Shown piece by piece: positions 35,587 through 44,643 of a DNA stretch of 64,000 nucleotides. How positions within the stretch are numbered: position 1 is the stretch's first letter; each line of letters starts with the position of its first letter. The DNA comes from Kocuria sp. cx-455 (GTDB lineage: Bacteria; Actinomycetota; Actinomycetes; Actinomycetales; Micrococcaceae). The position numbers were made by a program, and so were the translations under genes. The stretch spans positions 434,001 through 498,000 of the forward strand of contig NZ_JACXBS010000001.1 in assembly GCF_014698015.1 (NCBI RefSeq), given 5' to 3'. Under the pieces are notes generated by a model that made no database searches, had not been told where the DNA came from, and saw only the letters and a program-made list of their open reading frames with translations.

Positions 35587-36387
35587 ATGTCAGGTGCACC
35601 GGGCTACGTCCACATTTCTCAGCGGCATCGATTGAACGCCGCGCAAGCGGCCATGCGTTCGCGCGGGCCACATCGCGTGGCGGGGTCCGTCGAGGAATAT
35701 CGCACCCTGCGTTCCCTCACCGGCGACCAGTCCCCGGATGCCCGCCTGGACCGCCATTCCGTAGCGGACCAGCAGCCCACCGAAGCGCGCGGATTCGTGG
35801 TTTACGTTGGCGTGGATGAGCAGGCCGCCGCGGATCGCGGGATCAACCTGGTTCAGCTGGTTCAGGACGTGCGCAATCACATCAACCAACTCGTTCCCGA
35901 ATCGGATTCCTACGCGGCCGTGGCGCTGGCCCCGATCAACGCGGAAGGCACCGACCTCGAGGTCGTGCGTAGCGCACTGGGCGATCCCACGTGCGCGGAC
36001 CCGGTGATCGAGCCCATGGTCCCGTTGCCCACGTCGGCATCCGGATCCACCATCGACCACCAGCGTGTGGGCGTGCTGATCGACCTGTCCCGCCGCGAGG
36101 TGTTCCTGGACGGCGATCTGCTCAACCTCACGCACCGCGAATTCGAGTTGCTCAACTACCTGGTGGAGAACGGCACCCGCACCGTGGGCCGTCTCGAACT
36201 GCTGGACAACCTCTGGGACGACGCGGAAGAGGTTCCTTCCGAGCGCACCATTGATGTTCACGTCCGCCGCTTGCGCTCCAAGCTGGGCCGTCTGGCCAAT
36301 ACCGTGCGTACCGTGCGCGGTCAGGGTTACCGCTTCTACGACCACCCGGAAGTGGTCGTGTGGGCGGCTCCCGAATATTCGATCTGA
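35587..36387 (+). CDS. Winged-helix transcriptional regulator with OmpR-type output domain, no receiver
   Basis: 266 residues. The C-terminal ~95 residues are an OmpR/PhoB-type DNA-binding domain: VLIDLSRREVFLDGDLLNLT, LTHREFELLNYLVENG, SERTIDVHVRRLRSKLG and VRGQGYRF. In place of a phospho-acceptor receiver, the N-terminal ~170 residues contain a short basic segment and an alpha/beta stretch (GFVVYVGVDEQAAADRGINLVQLVQDVRNHINQLV) with no conserved phosphorylation Asp pair. No sensor kinase is adjacent. The ATG at 35587 lies after AGGCAGGGG. Target genes unknown; it is followed by a SixA-like phosphatase gene. Confidence 0.87.
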   Translation: MSGAPGYVHISQRHRLNAAQAAMRSRGPHRVAGSVEEYRTLRSLTGDQSPDARLDRHSVADQQPTEARGFVVYVGVDEQAAADRGINLVQLVQDVRNHINQLVPESDSYAAVALAPINAEGTDLEVVRSALGDPTCADPVIEPMVPLPTSASGSTIDHQRVGVLIDLSRREVFLDGDLLNLTHREFELLNYLVENGTRTVGRLELLDNLWDDAEEVPSERTIDVHVRRLRSKLGRLANTVRTVRGQGYRFYDHPEVVVWAAPEYSI

Positions 36388-36408
36388 CGCCTTCTCGGAT
36401 TTCTTCAC

Positions 36409-36457
36409 CGCCGACGCCGCTCTTGCGCCCCGCCCGGGCCGCCGAGCGGCGTCGGCG
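36409..36457. repeat. Hairpin related to the ACGACGCCGC motif
   Basis: A perfect 14-bp stem, CGCCGACGCCGCTC at 36409-36422 and its complement at 36444-36457, loop 21 bases. It lies just after the winged-helix gene and before the phosphatase gene, both plus strand, and may be a terminator without a U tract. One base differs from the main motif (CGACGCCGC core kept). Confidence 0.65.
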
Positions 36458-36495
36458 TGGTTGAGAGAGCGAGGGCGCGTGTCAGACTGGTGGGC

Positions 36496-37020
36496 ATGGC
36501 ACGCCACGATGTAAAACACCTGGTCATCATGCGGCACGCGAAAGCGGATCACCCGCCCGGTGCCCTGATGGATCACGATCGGCCCCTGATGCCCCGCGGT
36601 GCTCACGATGCCGCCGCCGCCGGGAAGTGGCTCGCGCAGCAGTACACCCCGGATATGATCATGGTCTCGTCCGCGCTACGCACGCGCCAGACCGTCACGT
36701 GGGTGTGCAGTGAGCTGGGGGAGAAGGCGCCCACCCCACAACTGGTGGATGAGCTGTACAACGCGCACGAAACCGCGATCATTGCGGCCATCAATCATGC
36801 GCCCGAAACCGTGCGGACCCTTCTGGTGGTCGCCCACATGCCCGGCGTGCTGGACACGGTGCTGCGATTGGCCTCCCGCGAGTCGGACGTGGACGCAATG
36901 ATGGATGTTTCCGGTGGTTTCCCGACCTCTGGGATCGCGGTATTGGAGGTTCCGGGCGACTGGGCCCTGTTGGACGGCGGGGATGCGCGCCTGGTGCACT
37001 TCGAGGTGCCGCGGGGCTAA
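36496..37020 (+). CDS. Histidine phosphatase family protein (SixA-like)
   Basis: 174 residues. The phosphohistidine-forming motif MRHAKAD (R13-H14) and the second conserved histidine in VVAHMPGVLD place it in the histidine phosphatase branch 1, SixA-like. SixA dephosphorylates phosphohistidine on signalling or PTS proteins; whether this one does is not shown. The ATG at 36496 was chosen because the upstream in-frame extension is Arg-rich and unlike the family. Convergent with the SRPBCC gene. A link to the neighbouring orphan regulator is possible but unproven. Confidence 0.88.
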   Translation: MARHDVKHLVIMRHAKADHPPGALMDHDRPLMPRGAHDAAAAGKWLAQQYTPDMIMVSSALRTRQTVTWVCSELGEKAPTPQLVDELYNAHETAIIAAINHAPETVRTLLVVAHMPGVLDTVLRLASRESDVDAMMDVSGGFPTSGIAVLEVPGDWALLDGGDARLVHFEVPRG

Positions 37021-37038
37021 CGGTCGAGCAAACCCTGG

Positions 37039-37530
37039 TCAGCCCAGTTCGACCTCGTATTCGGGCATGAGGGCCTCGTAGGGTGGCCACTGCTTAGTGC
37101 TGACCCGCCCGGTTTCCACGGTTTCCACCATGCGATCCAGGTAGTACTCCCACCCCGCACCGATGTATTTCACTTCCATCCCGGGCGGGACGGGCATGGC
37201 GAACTTCACATGCGTGCCCGCATCGGTTTTCGATAACTGCACGTCCAAAATCCACATCTGCGCGGGGTTTTCATGGGTGCTGTGCACGCGCAAATGAGTG
37301 GGTTGTTCGCACTTTACGATCACATAGGGCTCGGACCCGGCCTCCTCTTCGTAGGCCATGCTGACCTCCACCCGGCCCGAGGCGGGGTCCCCCGTCCAGG
37401 TGCCGAACCACAGGGCCAACTGATCCGACTCGGTGAACGCCTCCCACACCTTCTCGAGAGGCGCGGGAACGTCGCGGGTCAGCACCAGATTCTGCGTACC
37501 GTCAATGGTTTCCAAGGTTCCAGTAATCAC
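37039..37530 (-). CDS. SRPBCC/AHSA1-domain protein
   Basis: 163 residues from a GTG at 37530 that has AAGGAG seven bases upstream (an ATG 30 bases earlier is less well placed). The fold is visible from LVLTRDVPAPLEKVWEAFTESDQLALWFGTW, the classic AHSA1 start, to the long C-terminal helix GAGWEYYLDRMVETVETG. These START-like proteins bind hydrophobic ligands or act in stress; no specific function can be given. It is convergent with the phosphatase gene and downstream of the nuclease gene. Confidence 0.87.
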   Translation of the reverse strand: MITGTLETIDGTQNLVLTRDVPAPLEKVWEAFTESDQLALWFGTWTGDPASGRVEVSMAYEEEAGSEPYVIVKCEQPTHLRVHSTHENPAQMWILDVQLSKTDAGTHVKFAMPVPPGMEVKYIGAGWEYYLDRMVETVETGRVSTKQWPPYEALMPEYEVELG

Positions 37531-37636
37531 GAGGGCACTCCTTGTTGCCGGGGCCGGCATTACCGGGGATCGGTTGCCCCCGTTCAGTGCTCAATTAACC
37601 ATCCGTGACGTGAGCTGTCGAGAGTCGCGGCATGGG

Positions 37637-38713
37637 TCAGCGGCGGGTCTCGCAGGCAACGCCGTCGCCGTCGCCATCGAGACCGGGGCGGTATCCCGGC
37701 TGGCCGGCGTAGAGCGGGGCGGCGCGGGCGGCGCGGGCATCGGCGCATTTTGCGAAGTACGCCCCGCCCTGTGCCTCGGGCGCGTCCGGGGCAGGTACGG
37801 CCGTGGCGCCACCGGCCGGGGATTCCACGGGGGCGGGCTGAGTGGGAGCCGAGGCGGCCGGAACGTCGACGGGTTCCGGGACCACGGGGTCGATGATCAG
37901 CTGCTGGCCCGGGCACTGACTGAGCACCGCATCCATGGCCCGCTTCTCCGCGTCCGTGACCCACAGTTCGTAGCGTTGCTTCACGGTAATCTGCCGGGCC
38001 ACGTACTCGCACCGGAATTCCTTGGCGGGGGGCAGCCAGGTGGCGGCGTCGCCGTCGCCCTTGGCGGAGTTGCTGGGCCCGTCCACGGCCAGCAGATTCA
38101 GTGGGTCGTTGGCGAACTGCGTGCGCCGGTCAGCATCCACGTTCTGGGCGCCTTTCTGCCACGCGTCGGACAGGGCCACCACGTGGTCGATCTGCACATC
38201 AGAACTGGTTTGGACGCCGGCCACAAAATCAATGAACTCGCCGGTGAAGGGACTCGTGAGATCGCCGCTGAGCACCTTGCATCCCTGGGTGCCCGGGGCC
38301 ACGGCCACGTCCGTGAGATCGCGGCGAAGAATGTCATTGCGGGTGTCGCACCCGTTGCGATCGGTATCGGACCACCGCGCGCCGAATTGCTCTCGCGAGT
38401 AATCGGTCTTCGGAGCCCGCCCCTTCACAGGCAGCTCGTCCAATGCTGCGCGCGCGGGGCTCTGGTTCGCTTCGGTCGCCTCGCTCTGCTGCGCAGTGGC
38501 CTCGGGGGTCTGTGTGACGGCCGGTTCGCCGGTCCCGGGAACGGGCACGGGCGGCGTCGTACTCGAAACCGCCGACGACGCCGCTGCGCTCGCGGTTGCC
38601 GACGGGCCGGGGGGCGGCGGTGCGTCCACGGGAGCGCAACCGGAGAGCACACCGACCAGTGCGAGTGCGGCGAGCGCGCTGGTGCGCAAGGACGAGCGGG
38701 GGGAAGCAGCCAC
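37637..38713 (-). CDS. Lipoprotein HNH nuclease (DUF1524) with excalibur domain
   Basis: About 358 residues. A signal peptide with lipobox LSGC near residue 26 suggests lipid anchoring outside the cell. A Pro/Ser/Thr-rich linker (~30-90) carries the motif pair at 38551-38584. The nuclease domain, about 100-270, has DVQIDHVVALSDAW (the DH of the HNH motif), the NLLAVDGPSNSAKGD segment and AKEFRCEYV. The end (CADARAARAAPLYAGQPGYR, then DGDGDGVACE) is a calcium-binding excalibur domain. The GTG at 38713 with AGAGG upstream is the best start. It is probably a surface or secreted DNase. No immunity gene is adjacent. Confidence 0.87.
   Translation of the reverse strand: MAASPRSSLRTSALAALALVGVLSGCAPVDAPPPPGPSATASAAASSAVSSTTPPVPVPGTGEPAVTQTPEATAQQSEATEANQSPARAALDELPVKGRAPKTDYSREQFGARWSDTDRNGCDTRNDILRRDLTDVAVAPGTQGCKVLSGDLTSPFTGEFIDFVAGVQTSSDVQIDHVVALSDAWQKGAQNVDADRRTQFANDPLNLLAVDGPSNSAKGDGDAATWLPPAKEFRCEYVARQITVKQRYELWVTDAEKRAMDAVLSQCPGQQLIIDPVVPEPVDVPAASAPTQPAPVESPAGGATAVPAPDAPEAQGGAYFAKCADARAARAAPLYAGQPGYRPGLDGDGDGVACETRR
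38551..38584. repeat. Inverted ACGACGCCGC pair inside a linker
   Basis: Two exact copies, GCGGCGTCGT (38551-38560) and ACGACGCCGC (38575-38584), 14 bases apart and able to form a 10-bp hairpin. They encode part of the Ala/Ser-rich linker of the lipoprotein nuclease. Confidence 0.7.
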
Positions 38714-38840
38714 GAGACCGACACCTCTGTCATGGGGGAGGGGGGACAGTTGAGATCGTAGCGGGTTCTGCGGGAGGGGCAGCACCGACGGTTCCATGCA
38801 CCTACCGCGCTGGATCCCGGAGGCCGCAGAGCGCGGACAT

Positions 38841-38873
38841 GAAAGAACCCGGACCCTCATGGGGGTCCGGGTT
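38841..38873 (-). terminator. Terminator of tRNA-Arg(ACG)
   Basis: On the minus strand, AACCCGGACCC pairs with GGGTCCGGGTT (plus-strand arms 38846-38856 and 38863-38873), an 11-bp stem with a 6-base loop, and then TCTTTC. It lies about 27 bases after the tRNA. Confidence 0.85.
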
Positions 38874-38899
38874 GTCGCTGATCTCCTGAGAGATCACAA

Positions 38900-38975
38900 T
38901 GGTGCGCCCGGAGGGATTCGAACCCCCAACCTTCTGATCCGTAGTCAGATGCTCTATCCGTTGAGCTACGGGCGC
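38900..38975 (-). tRNA. tRNA-Arg (anticodon ACG)
   Basis: Acceptor stem GCGCCCG/CGGGCGC, discriminator A, encoded CCA (plus-strand TGG at 38900-38902). Anticodon stem TCTGA/TCAGA encloses CTACGGA with ACG as anticodon. T loop GTTCGAATC is present. The wobble A is the usual TadA substrate. Confidence 0.96.
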
Positions 38976-39241
38976 ATTTGCATCAACCGACGTGCTCGGC
39001 TGCAACGGGTAATAACTTACACCGGTCGCGGCCAAGTGCAAAATTTACGGATCCGGCTAACGATGTGATGTAACGCTCCTCGGGCGGTGGCGTTGCCGCG
39101 ATAGACTCTGGGGACACGCATAACCCTGCCGGAGCTAGTCCCCCGGATCTCATCCAACAATGTAGTTGGGAGATCGTTCGACGGGCAGCTGCATCGCCGA
39201 CCATGAGCGCGGCAAGACGGCCTCAACGAGGAGACATGTCA

Positions 39242-41104
39242 ATGGCTGACAACACCACTGCAAGCACCGAATCCACCGGACTCAACCAGGCTGCGCGTGA
39301 AGCGCTCGACAATGCCCCCACCACCCACCGGCGTCTCCTGGACTGGGTTCGCGAAATGGCCGAAATGACCCAGCCGGACGCGATTCACTGGGCAGATGGT
39401 TCCGAGGAAGAGTGGAACACGCTGACCACCGAGCTCGTGGATGCCGGCACATTCGTTCGCTTGGATGAGGAAAAGTTCCCCAATTCTTTCGCCGCTTTCT
39501 CCGACCCGGATGACGTAGCCCGTGTCGAGGAGCGCACCTTCATCTGCACCAAGACTGCCAAGGGAGCCGGCCCCACCAATAACTGGGAAGACCCCGCGGT
39601 TATGAAGGAGACCCTGACCGGTAAGTTCACCGGGTCCATGCGCGGGCGCACCATGTACGTGATTCCGTTCGTGATGGGCAGCTTGGAGGCTGAGGACCCC
39701 AAGTACGGCGTGGAGATCACCGACTCCGCCTACGTGGTGTGCTCCATGCGGATCATGGCCACCATTGGCAGCTCGGTGCTGGACAAGATGACCCGCGACA
39801 ACGCGTTCTTCGTGGAGGCCCTGCACTCCCTGGGCGCTCCGCTGGAGCCCGGTGAAGAAGACGTCCCGTGGCCGTGCAACCCGTCCAAGTACATCGTGCA
39901 GTTCCCCGAGGACCGCGCCATCTGGTCCTTCGGCTCCGGTTACGGCGGCAATGCGCTGCTCGGCAAGAAGTGCTACGCGCTGCGCATCGCCTCTGCGATC
40001 GCTCACGACGAGGGCTGGCTGGCCGAGCACATGCTCATCCTGAAGATCACCGACCCGGAAGGTGAAGCTCGCTTCATCTCCGCAGCTTTCCCGTCCGCGT
40101 GCGGTAAGACGAACTTCGCCATGCTCGAACCCACCATTGACGGTTGGAAGGCCGAGATGGTTGGAGACGACATCTCCTGGATCCGCTTCAAGAACGGTCA
40201 GGCTCGCGTGGTCAACCCCGAAGCCGGCCTGTTCGGTGTGGCTCCGGGCACCGGTTGGTCCACCAACCCCAACGCCATGCGCGGAGTGGCGCGCGGCAAC
40301 ACCATCTTCACCAACGTGGCGCTCACCGACGACGGTGGCGTGTGGTGGGAGGGTATGACCGACGAGGTTCCCGAGCACCTGACCGACTGGAAGGGTAACG
40401 ACTGGACCCCGGAGTCCGGGCGCCCGGCCGCGCACCCCAACTCTCGCTTCTGCACCCCCATCAAGCAGGTCGACATCCTGGCCGAAGAGTACGACGATCC
40501 CGAAGGTGTTCCGCTGTCTGCCATCATTTTCGGTGGCCGTCGCAAGACCACTGTGCCCCTGGTCTCCGAGTCCTTCGGCTGGGAACACGGTGTGTTCCAG
40601 GGTGCGACGCTCTCGTCCGAGACCACCGCCGCGGCCAAGGGCGCGGTGGGTGTGGTTCGTCGCGACCCCATGGCCATGCTCCCCTTCATCGGCTACAACG
40701 CCAATGACTACCTCGAGCACTGGCTCGACACCGGCGCCCGCGTGGGTGAGGAGAACATGCCCAAGATCTACTACGTGAACTGGTTCCGCCGCACCGCGGA
40801 CGGCGGCTTCGCATGGCCGGGCTTCGGCGACAACTCCCGGGTGGTCAAGTGGATCGTCGAGCGACTCAAGGGCACCGCGGGCGGTCAAGAAACCCCCGTG
40901 GGCGTTGTTCCCACCAAGGAGGATCTGGACCTCAGCGGCCTGGACATCTCCGATCAAGAACTCGACGCCGCGCTGCGCGTGGACAAGGACGAGTGGCTGG
41001 CGGAGCTGCCGGGTGTCGACGAGTGGTTCCACAAGCTTGGCGACGTTCCGGAGGTCATCCTGGAACAGCGCGCGGGTCTTGAGGAGCGCCTCAAGACCTC
41101 CTGA
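39242..41104 (+). CDS. pckG: Phosphoenolpyruvate carboxykinase (GTP)
   Basis: 620 residues, the normal GTP-type length. Interconverts oxaloacetate and PEP at the start of gluconeogenesis. FPSACGKTN (residue ~283) is the P-loop, [12 protein letters not shown] the second nucleotide region, and [14 protein letters not shown] part of the substrate site. The start ATG at 39242 has GAGGAG at 8 bases; the ATG at 39236 would be only two bases from it. The 266-base upstream region separates it from tRNA-Arg and holds its promoter, which I cannot place precisely. Confidence 0.97.
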   Translation: MADNTTASTESTGLNQAAREALDNAPTTHRRLLDWVREMAEMTQPDAIHWADGSEEEWNTLTTELVDAGTFVRLDEEKFPNSFAAFSDPDDVARVEERTFICTKTAKGAGPTNNWEDPAVMKETLTGKFTGSMRGRTMYVIPFVMGSLEAEDPKYGVEITDSAYVVCSMRIMATIGSSVLDKMTRDNAFFVEALHSLGAPLEPGEEDVPWPCNPSKYIVQFPEDRAIWSFGSGYGGNALLGKKCYALRIASAIAHDEGWLAEHMLILKITDPEGEARFISAAFPSACGKTNFAMLEPTIDGWKAEMVGDDISWIRFKNGQARVVNPEAGLFGVAPGTGWSTNPNAMRGVARGNTIFTNVALTDDGGVWWEGMTDEVPEHLTDWKGNDWTPESGRPAAHPNSRFCTPIKQVDILAEEYDDPEGVPLSAIIFGGRRKTTVPLVSESFGWEHGVFQGATLSSETTAAAKGAVGVVRRDPMAMLPFIGYNANDYLEHWLDTGARVGEENMPKIYYVNWFRRTADGGFAWPGFGDNSRVVKWIVERLKGTAGGQETPVGVVPTKEDLDLSGLDISDQELDAALRVDKDEWLAELPGVDEWFHKLGDVPEVILEQRAGLEERLKTS

Positions 41105-41317
41105 CCCCACGTGGGGACGCCCCGCCGGCCACTGTCCCCGTGAGGTAGTTACGCCGTGCCCGCCACTCTGCGCAGGAGTGGTGGGCACGGCGTTTCCAGG
41201 TGCGATGTCATGCCTTGCTCGCGGGCGCGGCCCGCCGCGGAATTTTCCGTTGCAACCAACGGTTATGGCAAGGTTCGCAACGTTACTGGATTCGAGCCCC
41301 AAGAGGAGGCCCGCAAC

Positions 41318-41779
41318 GTGAAGCTGACGGCTTTTTCGGACATTGCCCTGCGCGTGCTGCTCCTGATGGGTGGCTTGCCGGAGGGCACTTTGCTGTCCAC
41401 CCAGCGCATTGCCGAAGGCGTGGGTGCCCCCTATCACCACGTGACCAAAACCGTGGCGAAACTGCGCTCCATGGGTCTGCTCGTCTCGCTGCGCGGCCGG
41501 TCCGGGGGCGTGAGCGTGACGGAGGAGGGCCTGCGGGCAAGTGTGGGTTCCGTACTGCGCGAACTCGAGGCCAATACCGCCATGGTCGAGTGCGAGGCCG
41601 ATGAAGCGGCCTGCCCTCTCAATCACGGCTGCCGCTTACGCGCCGCACTGGCCGGGGCGCGCGAGGCTTTCTATCGGGAGCTGGACCACATCACCATTGG
41701 CGACCTGATCAACGACCGGCAAACCGGCAAGGTGGCGGTCAGCATCGGGCTGGCACCACCGGCAGACTCCCTCATGTGA
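41318..41779 (+). CDS. nsrR: Rrf2-family nitric-oxide-sensing repressor
   Basis: 153 residues. The N-terminal winged helix starts MKLTAFSDIALRVLLLM (GTG start), with the recognition helix at GAPYHHVTKTVAKL. Three cysteines in the pattern C-x7-C-x5-C (CEADEAACPLNHGC) match the Fe-S ligands of NsrR. The cluster senses nitric oxide and releases DNA. The GTG at 41318 has AGAGGAGG upstream. The next gene is hmp, the typical NsrR target, with palindromes between them. No other Rrf2 (IscR or RsrR) context such as isc genes is present. Confidence 0.92.
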   Translation: MKLTAFSDIALRVLLLMGGLPEGTLLSTQRIAEGVGAPYHHVTKTVAKLRSMGLLVSLRGRSGGVSVTEEGLRASVGSVLRELEANTAMVECEADEAACPLNHGCRLRAALAGAREAFYRELDHITIGDLINDRQTGKVAVSIGLAPPADSLM

Positions 41780-41782
41780 GAG

Positions 41783-41811
41783 TTAGATTACTTGTATCTA
41801 AGATGCTAGAT
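41783..41811. promoter_or_regulatory. Candidate NsrR operator upstream of hmp
   Basis: TTAGAT-N7-ATCTAA at 41783-41801 overlaps a second palindrome, ATCTA-N6-TAGAT at 41796-41811. A/T-rich palindromes containing AAGATGC-like cores are the usual NsrR sites. It is 36 bases upstream of the hmp start, right after the nsrR stop. Assignment is by position and symmetry only. Confidence 0.65.
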
Positions 41812-41846
41812 TTCGAGGCACAAGGTTTCCCACCCGAGGAGCAATC

Positions 41847-43037
41847 GTGCTGTCCGAAAAGTCTCGCCCCGTCATCGAACAAACCATTGGTGTGATCGCC
41901 GAGCGGATCCCCGCAATCACGCCCGAGTTCTACAAGTCCATGTTCAACGCCCGCCCCGATCTGCTGGACGGTATGTTCAGCCGCTCCAACCAGAAGAACG
42001 GCACACAACCGCAGGCTCTGGCCGGTTCTATCGCGGCCTTCGCCTCGCACCTGCTGAAGAATCCGGATTCCTACCCGGACGAGGTGCTCTCGCGCGTCGC
42101 CCACAAGCACACGTCCCTGGGCCTGCTGCCCGATGAATACCCCACCGTGCACGAGCATCTGTTCGGTGCCATTGCAGCTGACCTGGGCGATGCTGCGACT
42201 CCCGAGGTCGTTGCCGCGTGGGACGAGGTCTACTGGCTCATGGCAGACGCCTTGATCAAGCTTGAGAAGGGTCTTTACGGCCAGCAGGCCAATGACGTGA
42301 TGTTTGCGCCGTTCAAGCTGATCTCCAAGGAGAACATTGCCAAGGACGTCATCGCGTTCGAGTTCGAACCCGCTGATGACACGCCATTGACCCGCCCGAT
42401 CCCGGGCCAGTACGTGACCATTCAGGTCAAGGTCAAAGATGGTATCCGGCAGCCTCGCCAGTTCACCCTGGTGCCCTGTCAGGAGGGCCACCGCCGCGTG
42501 GTGGTCCGTAAGGATCCCCAGGGCGAGGTGACCCCCATTCTGCACGAGGACATCAACGAGGGGGACATTCTGGAGATCTCCAATCCCTACGGTGACGTGG
42601 TGCTGGACGAAGGACACGGCGCGCTGGTGCTGGCTTCGGCCGGTATCGGTACCACCCCAATCGTCTCGTTCCTGGATCGCCTGGCCAAGGAAGGCTCGCA
42701 GCGCAAGGTCACCGTGCTGCACGCGGACCATTCCTTGGACCGTTGGCCGGGACGTCAGATCATGGAGCGCCTGGTGGACAGCCTGCCCAATGCTCAAATG
42801 ATCACGTGGCTGGAGACGCCCGGCGAGGGCGATCACGAGGGCTTCATGGACCTTTCCGAAGTCGATTTGGACCTCGACCAGGACACCACCGCGTTCATGT
42901 GCGGGCCCCTGCCCTTCATGAAGGGGCTGCGTTCGCAGCTCATTGACAAGGGTGTCCCGGGCCGGAACATTCACTACGAAATCTTCGGTCCCGACCAGTG
43001 GATGCTGCACGACGAAGCCCGCAAGGCCAACGTCTGA
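41847..43037 (+). CDS. hmp: Nitric oxide dioxygenase (flavohemoglobin)
   Basis: 396 residues. Oxidises nitric oxide to nitrate. The globin domain occupies ~1-140 with proximal-histidine region VHEHLFGAI and KHTSLG; the FAD-binding domain follows (PGQYVTIQVKVKDGIRQPRQFTL), then the NAD domain with AGIGTTPIVSFLDRLA and FMCGPLPFMKGL. The GTG at 41847 has GAGGAG at eight bases. It is the partner of nsrR immediately upstream and probably carries its own NO-inducible promoter. It ends 48 bases before a strong hairpin. Confidence 0.95.
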   Translation: MLSEKSRPVIEQTIGVIAERIPAITPEFYKSMFNARPDLLDGMFSRSNQKNGTQPQALAGSIAAFASHLLKNPDSYPDEVLSRVAHKHTSLGLLPDEYPTVHEHLFGAIAADLGDAATPEVVAAWDEVYWLMADALIKLEKGLYGQQANDVMFAPFKLISKENIAKDVIAFEFEPADDTPLTRPIPGQYVTIQVKVKDGIRQPRQFTLVPCQEGHRRVVVRKDPQGEVTPILHEDINEGDILEISNPYGDVVLDEGHGALVLASAGIGTTPIVSFLDRLAKEGSQRKVTVLHADHSLDRWPGRQIMERLVDSLPNAQMITWLETPGEGDHEGFMDLSEVDLDLDQDTTAFMCGPLPFMKGLRSQLIDKGVPGRNIHYEIFGPDQWMLHDEARKANV

Positions 43038-43084
43038 GGGGTTTTCCCCCTCATTGCCCCGGCCGGCCGGGGCGTCACCCTAGA

Positions 43085-43124
43085 ACGACGCCGCCGCACG
43101 GGAAGTCCCGCGCGGCGGCGTCGT
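43085..43124. terminator. Bidirectional hairpin between hmp and phosphomannomutase, motif pair
   Basis: ACGACGCCGCCGC (43085-43097) pairs perfectly with 43112-43124, loop 14 bases. The two genes converge here, so it probably terminates both. Both arms contain exact copies of ACGACGCCGC; there is no long U tract. Confidence 0.75.
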
Positions 43125-43150
43125 ATCCAATGCGGAGGTGGCCCGGATTC

Positions 43151-44560
43151 TCAGTCCTGACGCACCAGGCCCAGCACGGTGTCCCGGACCCGCTCCATGG
43201 TGGCGGTATCCGGGGCCTCCACGTTCAGCCGCAAGAAAGGCTCGGTGTTGGACGGACGCAGGTTGAACCACCAGCCCTCACCCGGGTGGGTGAAGGTGGT
43301 GCCGTCCATGTCCTCGACCGTCACGGCGGGGCCGTGTTCGGCGTAGTGTGCGCGCACCCGATCCACTGCGGCAGTCTTGTCCTCGATCTCCGAGTTGATC
43401 TCGCCGGACGCCACGTAGGGGTCGTAACGCTCCATCAGATCACTCAGGGTGCCCTGCTGTTCTCCGAGGGCTGCCAGCACATGCATGGCCGCGAGCATTC
43501 CGGTGTCAGCGTTGTAGAAGTCCTTGAAGTAGTAGTGGGCGGAGTGCTCACCACCGAAGACGGCCTTCTCGGAAGCCATCACGGCCTTGATGAAGGAGTG
43601 TCCCACGCGGGTGCGCACGGCGCGGCCACCGCTGGCCTCCACGAGCTCCGGCACAGCCTTGGAGGTGATCAGGTTGTGGATCACCACGGGCTGCTCGTCG
43701 CCCCCGCTGTGGGCCCGGGCGATCTCGCGTTCGGCCACGATGGCGGCAATGGCCGACGGCGAGACGGGTTCGCCGCGCTCATCCACCACGAAGCAGCGAT
43801 CCGCGTCCCCGTCGAAGGCCAGCCCGATATCCGCACCGTGTTCGCGGACCGCGGCCTGCAGATCCATGAGGTTTGCCGGTTCGAGCGGATTGGCGGGGTG
43901 ATTGGGAAACGTGCCGTCCAGCTCGAAGTACAGGGGCACGATCTCCAGGGGTAAAGCCTCGAGCTCGGCGTCACCCAGGACCGCGGGAGTCGTCAGCCCG
44001 GCCATGCCGTTACCCGCATCCACGACCACCGTGAGGGGACGGATCGTGCTGAGGTCCACCAAATCGCGCAGGTAGCGAGCGTAGTCGGCCAGCACATCTC
44101 GGCTGGTTTCCGTACCGTGCCGTTCGGTCTGCGCAATCTCGCCCGAGTCCAGGTACTGCTGGGCGAGGTCACGGATCTCGAAGAGCCCGGTCTCCGAGGA
44201 CACCGGGACGGCACCGGGCATGGACATCTTGATGCCGTTATAGGCGGCGGGGTTGTGGCTCGCGGTGAAAGTCACACCGGCGCAATTGAGTGTGCCGCAC
44301 GCGAAGTACAACTCGTCGGTGGAGATGGTGCCGATCTTGACCACATCCGCGCCGCGCGCCATGGCACCCTGGGCGAACGCATCGATGAATTCCGGGGACG
44401 AGGGACGCATGTCTCCGCCCACGGCCACGGTGGCGCCTGCCAGCCCGAGCACATCGACGAATGCGGCGCCGGTAGCCCGCACGCTGTCCGCAGTGATGGT
44501 GGAACCCACAATGCCGCGCACATCGTAGGCCTTGAACGAGGAAGAAAGATCTATGGTCAC
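43151..44560 (-). CDS. manB: Phosphomannomutase/phosphoglucomutase
   Basis: About 469 residues from a GTG at 44560. Interconverts hexose 6- and 1-phosphates, supplying GDP-mannose and UDP-glucose precursors. The phosphoserine loop is TFTASHNPAAYNG, the metal loop DGDADRCF and the sugar-binding loop GGEHSAH; RPSNTEP near the C-terminus binds the phosphate. The four-domain length is normal. It diverges from manA over about 80 bases, which suggests joint control of mannose-sugar flux. The ribosome-binding site is weak, so the exact start is uncertain. Confidence 0.93.
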   Translation of the reverse strand: MTIDLSSSFKAYDVRGIVGSTITADSVRATGAAFVDVLGLAGATVAVGGDMRPSSPEFIDAFAQGAMARGADVVKIGTISTDELYFACGTLNCAGVTFTASHNPAAYNGIKMSMPGAVPVSSETGLFEIRDLAQQYLDSGEIAQTERHGTETSRDVLADYARYLRDLVDLSTIRPLTVVVDAGNGMAGLTTPAVLGDAELEALPLEIVPLYFELDGTFPNHPANPLEPANLMDLQAAVREHGADIGLAFDGDADRCFVVDERGEPVSPSAIAAIVAEREIARAHSGGDEQPVVIHNLITSKAVPELVEASGGRAVRTRVGHSFIKAVMASEKAVFGGEHSAHYYFKDFYNADTGMLAAMHVLAALGEQQGTLSDLMERYDPYVASGEINSEIEDKTAAVDRVRAHYAEHGPAVTVEDMDGTTFTHPGEGWWFNLRPSNTEPFLRLNVEAPDTATMERVRDTVLGLVRQD

Positions 44561-44643
44561 AGGGCCGCATTCTACGTGAGACAGGCGGGCACCCCGGCAA
44601 GGCCCACACGAATCCTCAAGCCCGCTGTGATTGGATGATTCGT

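Noticed and set aside
39239-41626. 795-residue minus-strand open frame
   Set aside because: Antisense to pckG and part of nsrR, both well supported; composition is that of a shadow frame.
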